In this document: in pieces, positions 7,650 through 15,320 of the stretch
Numbering within the stretch: position 1 is the stretch's first letter
Layout of the letters: each line of letters starts with the position of its first letter
Assembly: GCF_016937515.1 (NCBI RefSeq)
Contig: NZ_JAFHKM010000002.1
Coordinates: 2,537,001 to 2,601,000 of the forward strand
DNA length: 64,000 bases
Direction: 5' to 3'
Source: Cohnella algarum
Lineage (GTDB): Bacteria > Bacillota > Bacilli > Paenibacillales > Paenibacillaceae
Position numbers and translations under genes: made by a program
Notes under the pieces: generated by a model
Databases searched by the model: none
Seen by the model: the letters and a program-made list of their open reading frames with translations, nothing else
What the model was told of the DNA's origin: nothing

Positions 7650-8858
7650 TTGAAATCAAGGAGAGCCGTCCATTTCGGAGCGGGCAATATCGGCAGGGGA
7701 CTCGTCGGGTTGCTGTTGTCGCAGTCGGGGTATGAGATCTGTTTTGTCGCCCGCAACGAGAAACAGATCGAGCTGCTGCAGCAAAGAAAACAGTACACGG
7801 TCACCTTGGCCAACGAAAACAGGGATACGAACGTCGTGCGCAACGTATCGGCCGTCCATGTCAAAAACGACAAAGCCTTGCGGCAAACGATCGCCGAAGC
7901 GGACTTGGTCACGACGGCCGTCGGCGCTTCTTCGCTGCCTCATATCGCGGAGTCGCTCGCCAAAGGCATCGCTTTCCGCCTGCGGGAAAACAAACGGCCA
8001 TTAAACGTCATCGCCTGCGAAAACGCCGTCGGGGGCAGCGCACAGCTCAAGAAGCTGGTGTACCGCCATCTGGATGAGCAGTCCCGCGAACGGGCGGACC
8101 GTTACGTTTCTTTTCCCAACTCCATCGTCGACCGGATCGTTCCGCAGCAAAAAAACGAAGATCCGCTCGCGGTGCAGGTCGAGCCTTTTTTCGAATGGGT
8201 CGTTCATCGTTCCGGCAATATGGGCGATATCGGGGATATTCGGGGCATTCAGGTCGTCGATAAGCTGGAGCCGTATACGGAGCGCAAGCTGTTCACCGTA
8301 AATACGGGTCACTGCGTTGCCGCTTATTTCGGCTACTTGTCCGGCTATCGGACGATTCAGGAAGCGTTGAAGGATGCCCGCCTTCGCTCCAAAGTCGAGA
8401 AAGTGCTTCATGAAACGGGAGAAATGCTCATTCGAAAGCATGGCTTTAACGAGTTGGAGCATCGAAAATACATCCGCAAAACGCTTGAACGGTTCGCCAA
8501 TCCGGCGCTGGCCGACAAAGTGATTCGCGTCGGAAGGTCGCCGCTGCGCAAGCTGGCGCCGAACGACCGCCTCGTTCGCCCCGCGCTCCAGGCGCTGGCG
8601 CTCGGGGTCGAGGCGCCGCACCTCGTCTCCGCCATCGCCTCCGCCTTGATGTTCGATTACGAGGGCGATCCGGAAGCGGTAAGGCTGCAGGAGTTGATCC
8701 GCAAATACGGCGTCTCCCACGCGCTGACCGGAGTGACGGGAATTCCGGAAAAAAACCGGCTGCACGCCCTCGTCGCCGCCGAATACGGGAAAATGCGGCA
8801 GGCGGCGATGCGGCCGCCGCTCGGGAATATGTCGACGCTCGGGAATATGTCGAAATGA
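7650..8858 (+). CDS. mtlD: Mannitol-1-phosphate 5-dehydrogenase
   Basis: 402 residues; catalyses NAD-dependent interconversion of mannitol-1-phosphate and fructose-6-phosphate in the cytosol. N-terminal Rossmann motif FGAGNIGRG (residues 9-17), then the polyol dehydrogenase signature region (CENAVGGSAQLKK, FPNSIVDRIVP) and C-terminal helical domain with KLFTVNTGHC and RKYIRKTLERF. TTG start with GGGAGAGGAG upstream. No mannitol PTS genes are nearby, which is unusual for a catabolic mtlD. The last 15 residues contain a repeated LGNMS from an 18-bp direct duplication. The 127-base gap to the HAD gene has no obvious terminator. Confidence 0.95.
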   Translation: MKSRRAVHFGAGNIGRGLVGLLLSQSGYEICFVARNEKQIELLQQRKQYTVTLANENRDTNVVRNVSAVHVKNDKALRQTIAEADLVTTAVGASSLPHIAESLAKGIAFRLRENKRPLNVIACENAVGGSAQLKKLVYRHLDEQSRERADRYVSFPNSIVDRIVPQQKNEDPLAVQVEPFFEWVVHRSGNMGDIGDIRGIQVVDKLEPYTERKLFTVNTGHCVAAYFGYLSGYRTIQEALKDARLRSKVEKVLHETGEMLIRKHGFNELEHRKYIRKTLERFANPALADKVIRVGRSPLRKLAPNDRLVRPALQALALGVEAPHLVSAIASALMFDYEGDPEAVRLQELIRKYGVSHALTGVTGIPEKNRLHALVAAEYGKMRQAAMRPPLGNMSTLGNMSK

Positions 8859-8862
8859 CATC

Positions 8863-8905
8863 GGCCTTGGCCCGGTATTATACTGGGCTAAGGCTTGTTT
8901 TTTTG
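8863..8905 (+). terminator. Terminator after mtlD
   Basis: GCCTTGGCCC (8864-8873) pairs with GGGCTAAGGC (8885-8894) with one mismatch, followed by TTGTTTTTTTG. It overlaps the region where a longer start of the next gene would lie, which argues for the later GTG start there. Confidence 0.85.
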
Positions 8906-8932
8906 CAGATTATAACGACAAGGGTGAGGCCG

Positions 8933-10201
8933 GTGTTTTTGGAGGACGACAGTTGGATACGCTCGGTGCGGGAACGCTCCGGGCCGATGGAGAGGGCGGG
9001 CGAGCTTGATTCCGATTTGATCGAAGCGATCTATGAGGAAAAGCTGTTCAAGCTGTTCGTGCCGGAATCGATGAACGGCGCCATGACGCCGCTGCCCGAG
9101 GCGCTCCGCGCGTTCGAACGGGCGGCGTGGATCGACGGGGCGCTCGGCTGGGCGGTGACGATCGGGGCCGGGGGCGGTTTTTTCGCGGCGACGATGGATC
9201 AGGAGAGAGCGCGGGAGCTGTTTTCGGCGCGCGAGGCGGTCATCGCCGGAAGCGGCCTGCCGACCGGCCGCGCCGTGCGCGCGGAAGGAGGCTATCGGGT
9301 GTCGGGGCGCTGGAGCTATTGCAGCGGGGCGTTGTACGCGAGCTTCTTTACGGCGAATTGCGTCGTTGTCGCGGCGGAAGCCGGCGAGGCCGGGGCGGAT
9401 AGAGTAGGTGGAGCTGACGGGGCCGGTGGGGCCGGGGCGGAAAGGGATGACGGAGCTGGCAGGGCCGGTGGAGCCTGGGCAGAAAGGGATGACGGAGCTG
9501 GCAGGGCCGGTGGAGCCTGGGCGGATAGGGTTGGCGAAGCAGACGGGGCCGGTGGGGCCGATGCGGGGAGACCGCCGCTTGTTCGCTCGTTCGCTTTTCT
9601 GCCCTGGCAGGTTGAAGTGATTCGCGATTGGAACGCCTTCGGACTTAGGGCGACGGGCAGCCATACGATCGTTGTGAACGACGCGTTCGTCCCGGACGAC
9701 ATGACGTTCGACATTATGGAGCCGCCGCGGCTTGCGGACCCGATTTACCGGTATCCGTTTCTGCCGTTTGCCCAAACGTCGTTCGCCGCCGTCGTCCTGG
9801 GCATCGGCCGGCATTTTCTGGACGAATGCGCGGGATTTGCGGACGAGCGCAAAGCCGATTGGGAGGCCGTCAAGCCGCGGAAGTTGGAGCTGCTGCTGTC
9901 GTCGCTGGCCGAATGGCGGCGGGAGGTCGACGCGGCTGCCGATCGCTTCCATGCGGCGGCGACCGAGACATGGGCCGGCTTTTTGCGGGCCGGCGCGCTT
10001 TCCCCCGAGGCGGAACGGCTTGTCGGCCGCCGCAGCCGGGAAGCGGCCCGAACCGCCGTCCGCGCGGCGGAGGCGCTGTTCCCGCAGCTCGGCATGACGG
10101 CGCTGCGGCAGGATCACCCGCTCAACCGGACGTGGCGGGATTTGCACACGGCGGCTCAGCACTCGGTGCTGCAGCCGGACGGCGATGAGGAGAATATCTG
10201 A
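8933..10201 (+). CDS. Acyl-CoA-dehydrogenase-like flavoprotein with repeat insertion
   Basis: About 422 residues from GTG 8933, chosen because AAGGGTGAGG sits at proper distance and upstream in-frame codons run through the mtlD terminator. The fold is that of the acyl-CoA dehydrogenase superfamily, closest in feel to its flavin-dependent monooxygenase branch (FVPESMNG, FERAAWIDGALGWAVTIGAG, GGYRVSGRWSYCSGA, RATGSHTIVVNDAFVP, C-terminal helical bundle with Arg/His near GMTALRQDHPLNRTWRDLHTAAQH). Between beta-domain strands lies a Gly/Ala/Asp-rich insertion of about 55 residues encoded by tandem repeats. No electron-transfer or acyl-CoA partner is adjacent. Substrate unknown. Confidence 0.75.
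   Translation: MFLEDDSWIRSVRERSGPMERAGELDSDLIEAIYEEKLFKLFVPESMNGAMTPLPEALRAFERAAWIDGALGWAVTIGAGGGFFAATMDQERARELFSAREAVIAGSGLPTGRAVRAEGGYRVSGRWSYCSGALYASFFTANCVVVAAEAGEAGADRVGGADGAGGAGAERDDGAGRAGGAWAERDDGAGRAGGAWADRVGEADGAGGADAGRPPLVRSFAFLPWQVEVIRDWNAFGLRATGSHTIVVNDAFVPDDMTFDIMEPPRLADPIYRYPFLPFAQTSFAAVVLGIGRHFLDECAGFADERKADWEAVKPRKLELLLSSLAEWRREVDAAADRFHAAATETWAGFLRAGALSPEAERLVGRRSREAARTAVRAAEALFPQLGMTALRQDHPLNRTWRDLHTAAQHSVLQPDGDEENI
9394..9566 (+). repeat. Tandem repeat inside the flavoprotein gene
   Basis: A 42-bp unit beginning GAAAGGGATGACGGAGC occurs twice back to back (from about 9440 and 9482), flanked by shorter diverged copies of GGGGCCGGTGGGGCC. Unit length is a multiple of 3, so copy-number change keeps the frame. 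The encoded peptide is low-complexity (AERDDGAGRAGGAW). Confidence 0.85.
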
Positions 10202-10231
10202 CGAAACCTTCTCCGCCAAGGCGGGATCATT

Positions 10232-10280
10232 AAAAAGAATCGCCAGGACGGGCGCGGGGCCTGCCGAGCGATTCTTTTTT
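10232..10280 (+). terminator. Terminator after the flavoprotein gene
   Basis: AAAAAGAATCGC and GCGATTCTTTTTT form a 12-bp stem closing a GC-rich loop, with a terminal T run; starts 30 bases past the stop codon. Confidence 0.85.
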
Positions 10281-10350
10281 AGTTTAAACTCTTCACCGTG
10301 CGAAAGCTGCTGCTCGTTTGAACCGCCAACCGCATGCAGCCGAACGCATT

Positions 10351-10420
10351 TGAGTAAAAATGACTCATCTGCCCGCCACCGCACGCCCGCTGCCGATCCA
10401 GTTGAGTCGTGGCGACTCAT
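10351..10420. repeat. Phased palindrome array, left part (2 palindromes)
   Basis: TGAGTAAAAATGACTCA starts at 10351 and TGAGTCGTGGCGACTCA at 10403, exactly 52 bases apart. The 35-base spacers match those of the other copies (GCCCGCCACCGCACGCCCGC; CCATGCGCA). The array is cut by the IS3-family element 28 bases further on and resumes beyond it. Nothing else is seen between the terminator and the insertion sequence. Confidence 0.85.
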
Positions 10421-10487
10421 CTCAACCCTCCATGCGCAAACGGTATTTGTCAAGATAGTTGTCGCGATTCCTTAGGGAAAGTAAATG

Positions 10488-11552
10488 TTAAGATAGCGAT
10501 TTTTTTGCAGCCGGAATAAGCGTCACTTTTTCAGGATTCAGCCAGACTTCATCTTTCAGGCTCCAGTCGCGAATGGTGCCAGACCAGCGATTAGGGTTTC
10601 TGGCTTTTGCGGCCAAATAAATCTCCTTGCGTTTCTCAAACACTTGGTGTGCTAATCCTTCATGCCGCTGGTTAGGTGTAATAAAATTCAGTCCGCTGTG
10701 TCGATGTTGTTCGTTGTACCAGCGAACAAATCGCATGACCCATTCACGCGCCTCTGACAAGGCCTTAAAGCCTTCCGTTGGATAGCCAGGACGGTACTTG
10801 CATGTGCGGAAAATCGATTCTGCGTAAGGGTTGTCGTTGCTGACGCGTGGTCGGCTTCGAGAGGGGGTAATGCCCAAACTGTACAGGGTCTCCAGCAACG
10901 TGGCCCCCTTCATCGGGCTTCCGTTATCCGAGTGAAGCACAAGCGGCTGCCGACGAATCACGCATTGCTCTCGCACGACCGTACGACGGATCAATTGACT
11001 GGCATGCTCGGCAGACTCTTCTTCCCAAATCTCCCAGCCTACAATTTTACGGCTGTACAAATCCAGGATGAGATACAGGTAGAAGAACAACCCCTTCACG
11101 GGCCCGGGCAACCAAGTGATATCCCACATCCATACTTCATTCGGGCCGCTCGCAGCGTGGCTGGTGATGGGTTTAAGGGTGCGTTTCTTGCTGCGCCCGC
11201 GATGGTGCTGCTGATTGTATTTATGCATCACCCGGTAAAAGCTGGACTCGGAGGCGATGTAGGTTCCTTCATCGGCCAGCGCCGGCACAATCTGGCTTGG
11301 CGGCAGGCTCCTGTACGGCGGCTGCTGAAGAACCTCCAGCACCTGCTGCTCTTCTGCATCGCTTAGCTTGTTAGCGGGTGTCGGCCGTTTGGCGTGAGGG
11401 CGTCCGTCTACGGTACCGCCTTGCTTGCGCCAGCGTTGCAGCGTTCGCTGAGTCAGTCCGAGCTCTCGGCAAGCAGCCGCTTCTCTTGCGCCGGCAGCAA
11501 CGGCTTCTTGAATCAGTGTAAGGGCATGCTCGCGATCTGAGGCACTGATCAT
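10488..11552 (-). CDS. IS3-family transposase, DDE subunit (orfB)
   Basis: 354 residues. N-terminal HTH-like part (ELGLTQRTLQRWRKQGG), then an rve integrase core: first Asp in WMWDITW, second in LHSDNGSPM, Glu in NDNPYAESIF, followed by the WYNEQHRHSGL region typical of IS3 family. ATG overlaps the stop of orfA by ATGA, so coupling is by termination-reinitiation; the classical IS3 programmed -1 frameshift is not obvious here. All catalytic residues are present, so it may be active. Confidence 0.95.
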   Translation of the reverse strand: MISASDREHALTLIQEAVAAGAREAAACRELGLTQRTLQRWRKQGGTVDGRPHAKRPTPANKLSDAEEQQVLEVLQQPPYRSLPPSQIVPALADEGTYIASESSFYRVMHKYNQQHHRGRSKKRTLKPITSHAASGPNEVWMWDITWLPGPVKGLFFYLYLILDLYSRKIVGWEIWEEESAEHASQLIRRTVVREQCVIRRQPLVLHSDNGSPMKGATLLETLYSLGITPSRSRPRVSNDNPYAESIFRTCKYRPGYPTEGFKALSEAREWVMRFVRWYNEQHRHSGLNFITPNQRHEGLAHQVFEKRKEIYLAAKARNPNRWSGTIRDWSLKDEVWLNPEKVTLIPAAKKSLS

Positions 11553-12043
11553 TCGTCCTCTTGGTCCCCCCAGATCGCTTGGGCCTTTTTTCGCAACACC
11601 AACAAGGCGGCGGCTTCGGCGAGCGCTGCTTCTTTGCGCTTAAGCTCTCGATTTAATGCCTTGTTCTCTTGCTCTTTCTCGCGGAGTTCCTTCTGAAGCC
11701 TGTTCGCTTGCGAGACGATTCCGCCATTGGCTTGCATACACGCATCCCGCCATGCTTCCACCTGCTCAACAAACAGCCCTTTTGTCCGACAATACTCTGC
11801 CAGTTCGATTTCGCTCAAACTTGCGGTTTCGACGACGACAGCGAACTTCTCCTGCGTACTCCAACGTTCGGGCTGTACGTCATCACCGGGTATCATACCT
11901 TGTGCTTTTGCCGCCTTCTTCCACTTAAATAAAGTCGTCTCCGATAGACCGATTTCCTTAGCAAGCCGACTGACCGGCTCGTTGTACGGGGGCATCATAC
12001 GCTGTACAATGCTTTGCTTGAATTCTTTGGTTACGGGATTCAC
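11549..12043 (-). CDS. IS3-family transposase, HTH subunit (orfA)
   Basis: 164 residues from GTG 12043, chosen over a TTG at 12100 that lies inside the terminal inverted repeat; GAGGTGGAG precedes it. N-terminal helix-turn-helix (VSRLAKEIGLSETTLFKWKKAAK), a second short HTH-like part (LSEIELAEYCRTKGLFVEQVEAWRD) and a C-terminal leucine-zipper-like coiled coil (LQKELREKEQENKALNRELK). It binds the IS ends in this family. Confidence 0.88.
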   Translation of the reverse strand: MNPVTKEFKQSIVQRMMPPYNEPVSRLAKEIGLSETTLFKWKKAAKAQGMIPGDDVQPERWSTQEKFAVVVETASLSEIELAEYCRTKGLFVEQVEAWRDACMQANGGIVSQANRLQKELREKEQENKALNRELKRKEAALAEAAALLVLRKKAQAIWGDQEDE

Positions 12044-12136
12044 GTTCTCCACCTCGTCCTCGTTTCTCCTCACTATATATTCAATTTGGGGGTACGACAA
12101 CTATTCTGACAGAGGGGGCAAATGGCCCCACGAACT

Positions 12137-12309
12137 TGAGTAAAAATGACTCATCTGCCCGCCACCGCACGCCCGCCAGCGATTCGGTTGAGTCGTGATG
12201 ACTCATCCCAACCCGCCAAACGCATGCGACCGTACGCAGTTGAGTAAAATTTACCCATCTGAATGCCTTCGCACACCCGCTAACGATCAAGTTGAGTCGT
12301 GGCGACTCA
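12137..12309. repeat. Phased palindrome array, right part (4 palindromes)
   Basis: Palindromes start at 12137 (TGAGTAAAAATGACTCA), 12189 (TGAGTCGTGATGACTCA), 12241 (TGAGTAAAATTTACCCA) and 12293 (TGAGTCGTGGCGACTCA): spacing is 52 bases each time and the two types alternate, giving a 104-base super-period. It lies between the insertion sequence and the aldo/keto reductase stop. Confidence 0.88.
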
Positions 12310-12335
12310 ACTTGGACCCTTCATCGCGGGGCGGC

Positions 12336-13310
12336 TTAAGGAATCCGCTGCCCGCGGGCGCTCACGTACAATTTGTACCATTCCTCGCGCGACAGTTCGA
12401 CCTTCTCGGCGTCTTGACAGGCGCGAATCCGCTCCGGATTTTTCGTGCCGATAATCGCCTGAATGCCGGCCGGATGCTTCAGCAGCCAGGCGAGGACGAT
12501 CGCTTCCCGCGTCGTGCCCTTCCGCTCGGCGAGCCGGGCGACCATCGCCGCGGTCTGCTGGACCGATTCGCTCTCGCCGTCGATGTTCCGCCCCGTAAAC
12601 AACCCCTGGTCGAGCGGGCCCCATGCCTGCAACTGAATGCCCTCCAGGCGGCAATATTCCAGCGTGCCTTCCGGGAACGTGTCGTCCTTCGCCACGAGGC
12701 GGTTCAGATGAACGCCCTGATCGAGCCAGCCGCAATGCTTCAGGCTGAGCTGCAGCTGATTGACGATCAGCGGCTCGTCCAGAGAAGCTTGCAGCAGCCG
12801 AATTTGCCCCGCGCTCATATTGGATACGCCGAACGCGCGCACCTTGCCGTCCCGCTTCAGGATGGTCAGCGCTTCGGCTACTTCTTCCGGGTCCATCAGC
12901 GGGTCCGGCCGGTGCAGCAGCAGGATGTCGAGGTATTCGACGCCCAGCCGCTTCAGGCTCCCGTCCACGCTGTTCAAAATATGCTCCTTGGAAAAATCGT
13001 AGCGCTGCGGCTCGTCCGGTCCGTCCTCCAGCCGGATGCCGCACTTGGACTGGATCAGCATCCTCTCGCGCAGACCGGGGCGCTCCTTCAGCACTTGACC
13101 GAACACGGCCTCGGCCTTGCCTCTCGTATAAATATCCGCATGATCGAAAAAGTTGACGCCGATCGACAAGGCGGCCTCGATCGCTTCGTGCGCTTCCTTG
13201 ACGTGCGCGGGCTCGATCGGATCGCGGTTCCAGCCGCCGCCGAGCGGCATGCAGCCGAGGGCGATCCGGCTGGCTTCGATGCCGCGCTTTCGCAACGGGA
13301 TCATCGTCAT
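12336..13310 (-). CDS. Aldo/keto reductase
   Basis: 324 residues; NADPH-dependent reductase with a TIM-barrel fold. Catalytic tetrad residues are visible: Asp and Tyr in FFDHADIYTRGKAE, Lys in LIQSKCGIRL, His in LLLHRPDPL; nucleotide-binding end has VSNMSAGQIRLLQ and IIGTKNPERIRAC. It resembles the YdhF-type subfamily. ATG 13310 is used because AAAGGAG lies 10 bases upstream; a longer frame to 13391 has no ribosome site. Stands alone; substrate not predictable. Confidence 0.92.
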   Translation of the reverse strand: MTMIPLRKRGIEASRIALGCMPLGGGWNRDPIEPAHVKEAHEAIEAALSIGVNFFDHADIYTRGKAEAVFGQVLKERPGLRERMLIQSKCGIRLEDGPDEPQRYDFSKEHILNSVDGSLKRLGVEYLDILLLHRPDPLMDPEEVAEALTILKRDGKVRAFGVSNMSAGQIRLLQASLDEPLIVNQLQLSLKHCGWLDQGVHLNRLVAKDDTFPEGTLEYCRLEGIQLQAWGPLDQGLFTGRNIDGESESVQQTAAMVARLAERKGTTREAIVLAWLLKHPAGIQAIIGTKNPERIRACQDAEKVELSREEWYKLYVSARGQRIP

Positions 13311-13534
13311 CGTGGCAACGCTCCTTTTTTTCGGAAATGGCGTGACAACTTTTATTATAGAAATAACGGGAAGAAGGAGAAAGCGGTTCATTTTAAAACT
13401 AGGGTAGAAAAAATTAAGAGAAATTCGACATTAACCGACATTGCCTAATCGAAAAATGGTATAAAATGTTTTCTGGATTTTATTTCCTCGGGATTTTATT
13501 TCTTGCAGCGAATCAGAGACGGGAGGCTGGAACG

Positions 13535-13699
13535 ATGAATGTAAAAACGATTTTCGACTCGTTAAATCGACTCGTACAAAAACGCCCGGCTATAGGCTGG
13601 ATGATTCTGGTTGCGTTTGCTCTTTGCGCTTTGGCCACCGTGTTTGGAAGGGTAAGCGACTTTATTAACGGCTTTCGTGACGGTTGGAATGCATATTGA
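13535..13699 (+). CDS. Small single-span membrane protein (54 aa)
   Basis: 54 residues from ATG 13535 with GGGAGG 8 bases upstream. Basic N-terminus (NRLVQKRPA), one membrane helix (IGWMILVAFALCALATVF) and a short polar tail (FINGFRDGWNAY). No family recognised. It is too short to judge by codon use, but ribosome site, topology and positive-inside charge pattern agree. Confidence 0.5.
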   Translation: MNVKTIFDSLNRLVQKRPAIGWMILVAFALCALATVFGRVSDFINGFRDGWNAY

Positions 13700-14462
13700 A
13701 TAGGCGTTTTGCGGAGCTCCGATATGACAATGTTAGCGAGATGAATGAAACGCTGGTTGTAGAAGCGCCACAAATCGATCGGCGGCCATCCCCAATTGGT
13801 CCCGATCGCTTCGTATTGCCCGTCCGTGTCGAACTCGATACGACCCTGGCCGTCGTCAACCCCTTGCGCCTTCCGAAAAACCGCCGCCCGGCGGTTTTTT
13901 TTCTTCAGGAAATCGCTTTGCAAATTTCCTGATCCCGAAATTCGACGAAGACGTCTGGCAGCCGTTAGCGCACTTGCGCTCAGTTCTATCCGCCGATCCG
14001 GGCTTATGGCCGGTCGGAGGAGGAGGAATACCCGGTCGCCGGTCGGGTTTTGACTTGCAGCTCCTTCCTGTGCCGCAGATTTTGAGGAAATCAAAGGCGG
14101 CTCCGATGCGACCGCGATCAGTTCCCATGCCAAAGGTCATAATTCCAGGATCCGTTCCCAACATACTGAAAATATTTGGTTAAATTTTAAGGTATTCGAC
14201 AAATTATTACAAAAAACAGCGATTCAAAGGTGTAAAATGTGCGCATGACTAATTTACTATATTTTCTGAATGCTTCCATGATTTCTATTTTTGGCAATTG
14301 GAAGTCGAAACTTAGCTGCTGCGGGTTGTGAAACTGTTCGGTCTGCGGCACTCGTTGTTCTCGTTTAATAATGGCTGAAGTAGTGCAGCAAAATTATCGT
14401 CGTAACTGCGCCCATAGATGAATGAATCGACAGGAAATACGAAGGAAAGGAAGTCATTGCAT
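13700..14462. other. Gene-poor interval with one hairpin and a tiny ORF
   Basis: No recognised gene. A bidirectional hairpin (AAACCGCC GCCC GGCGGTTT flanked by A and T runs) lies at about 13877-13902. The minus strand from 13880 to 13684 reads like a protein tail (GQYEAIGTNWGWPPIDLWRF) but I cannot tie it to a family. A 28-residue ORF (MTNLLYFLNASM ... KLSCCGL) at 14245-14331 precedes the regulator; its AAAGGTG is 12 bases away. Both are weak. Confidence 0.35.
13873..13905. terminator. Bidirectional intrinsic terminator
   Basis: AACCGCC/GGCGGTT stem with a GCCC loop, preceded by AAAAA and followed by TTTTTTTT, so it can act on either strand. Confidence 0.6.
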
Positions 14463-15092
14463 TTGAGCGATATGCCTATTCGTATTGGGATCGTCGAGGA
14501 TGATCCGCTGTTCCTGCTGGCGTTGTCTCGCTACTTAAATTCCCAGCCCGATATGAACGTTACAGGAACCGCTGCCAGCCGTGCCGAAGCCTTGCAAATG
14601 ATACTACTGAAGCCTCTAGACTTGATTTTAATGGATGTCGTTCTGTCGGACCAATTAGATGACGGCATTCAGGCTACTATTGAAATTCTGGAGTCGCTTA
14701 AAGTGAAAATCATTATGATGTCATCCCGCCGAGATAAAGACATAATTCTTCGTGCGTTTGCGGCAGGGGCGATTGATTTTGTTCCAAAAACCAGGTACCG
14801 GCAATTGCCCGAAATTATCCGTGCCGCATTGGATGTTTTCAATCCGCATGCCATATTGGCTGAGGAATACGGGGAGCTGCGGAAAAAGGAACTACTTTCA
14901 CGTTTGTCTGCATCCGAACAAGAAATATTTGAATTATTGCACCAAGGGTATACCCGCTCCGAGATTGAAAAGAAACTTTTTAAGTCAGCTAGTACGATAA
15001 AGAATCAAATTAACAGCATTCTCCGGAAATTGGAGGTTTCAAATTCGAGAGAAGCAGTTCGTAAGGTCGAAACGCGTGGAGTAGGAAGATAA
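14463..15092 (+). CDS. Orphan NarL/LuxR-type response regulator
   Basis: 209 residues from TTG 14463, chosen for GGAAAGGAAG at 9 bases; the ATG at 14418 has no ribosome site. Receiver domain (IGIVEDDPLF, phospho-Asp in LILMDVVLSD, Lys in DFVPKTRY) and a C-terminal HTH (LSASEQEIFELLHQGYTRSEIEKKLFKSASTIKNQ). HTH spacing is slightly degenerate relative to NarL (Lys-rich recognition helix). No kinase gene is adjacent; it sits in the accessory block between two insertion sequences and just upstream of the bacteriocin region, so a role there is possible but unproven. Confidence 0.88.
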   Translation: MSDMPIRIGIVEDDPLFLLALSRYLNSQPDMNVTGTAASRAEALQMILLKPLDLILMDVVLSDQLDDGIQATIEILESLKVKIIMMSSRRDKDIILRAFAAGAIDFVPKTRYRQLPEIIRAALDVFNPHAILAEEYGELRKKELLSRLSASEQEIFELLHQGYTRSEIEKKLFKSASTIKNQINSILRKLEVSNSREAVRKVETRGVGR

Positions 15093-15250
15093 ACAAGAAG
15101 ATCAGGCTGTTTGTAGATAAGAATTCGCGCCAAAAAGATCCAAAAAATTTAGAACTACCATTAATAGATTAAATTCACTATTTTAGAAGTGGCTCTATAA
15201 AATAAGGAGCCATTCCTGTAATGAATTAAAATGCGGTTTGCAAAACAAAA

Positions 15251-15316
15251 AGCGCCTCCTGTATGCTGGGTCTCGGAATGGTGCACATTCACTGCCCTAA
15301 TTAAGAGGAGGACGCT
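15251..15316 (+). promoter_or_regulatory. Hairpin that can mask the transposase ribosome site
   Basis: AGCGCCTCCT (15251-15260) is complementary to AGGAGG-A-CGCT (15306-15316) with one bulged A. The 3' arm contains the AGGAGG of the IS110-family transposase. Such a fold would block translation of read-through transcripts, a known way insertion sequences limit expression from outside promoters. Confidence 0.55.
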
Positions 15317-15320
15317 CACT

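Larger units (their letters stand above)
10448..12111 (-). mobile_element. IS3-family insertion sequence (1664 bp)
   Basis: Ends carry a 17-bp inverted repeat: TGTCAAGATAGTTGTCG at the left and, reverse-complemented, TGTCAGAATAGTTGTCG at the right (15/17 identical). Two minus-strand genes, an HTH protein and a DDE transposase, fill the element. No target-site duplication is visible (left flank GGTATT, right flank GAGGGG), so the element may have recombined after insertion or one flank is rearranged. It interrupts the phased palindrome array. Confidence 0.85.

Noticed and set aside
9316..9714. Pro/Ala-rich or collagen-like proteins in other frames of the flavoprotein repeat
   Set aside because: The repeat gives periodic peptides in any frame; only the frame of the flavoprotein continues into a conserved fold on both sides.
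13684..13880. Minus-strand protein-like tail (GQYEAIGTNWGWPPIDLWRF)
   Set aside because: Reads plausibly, but no start, no family match I can name and a terminator hairpin at its upstream end; kept only as a possible relic.
15187..15216. Terminator after the orphan response regulator
   Set aside because: TGGCTC/GAGCCA can pair, but there is no T run, so it was not listed as a terminator.
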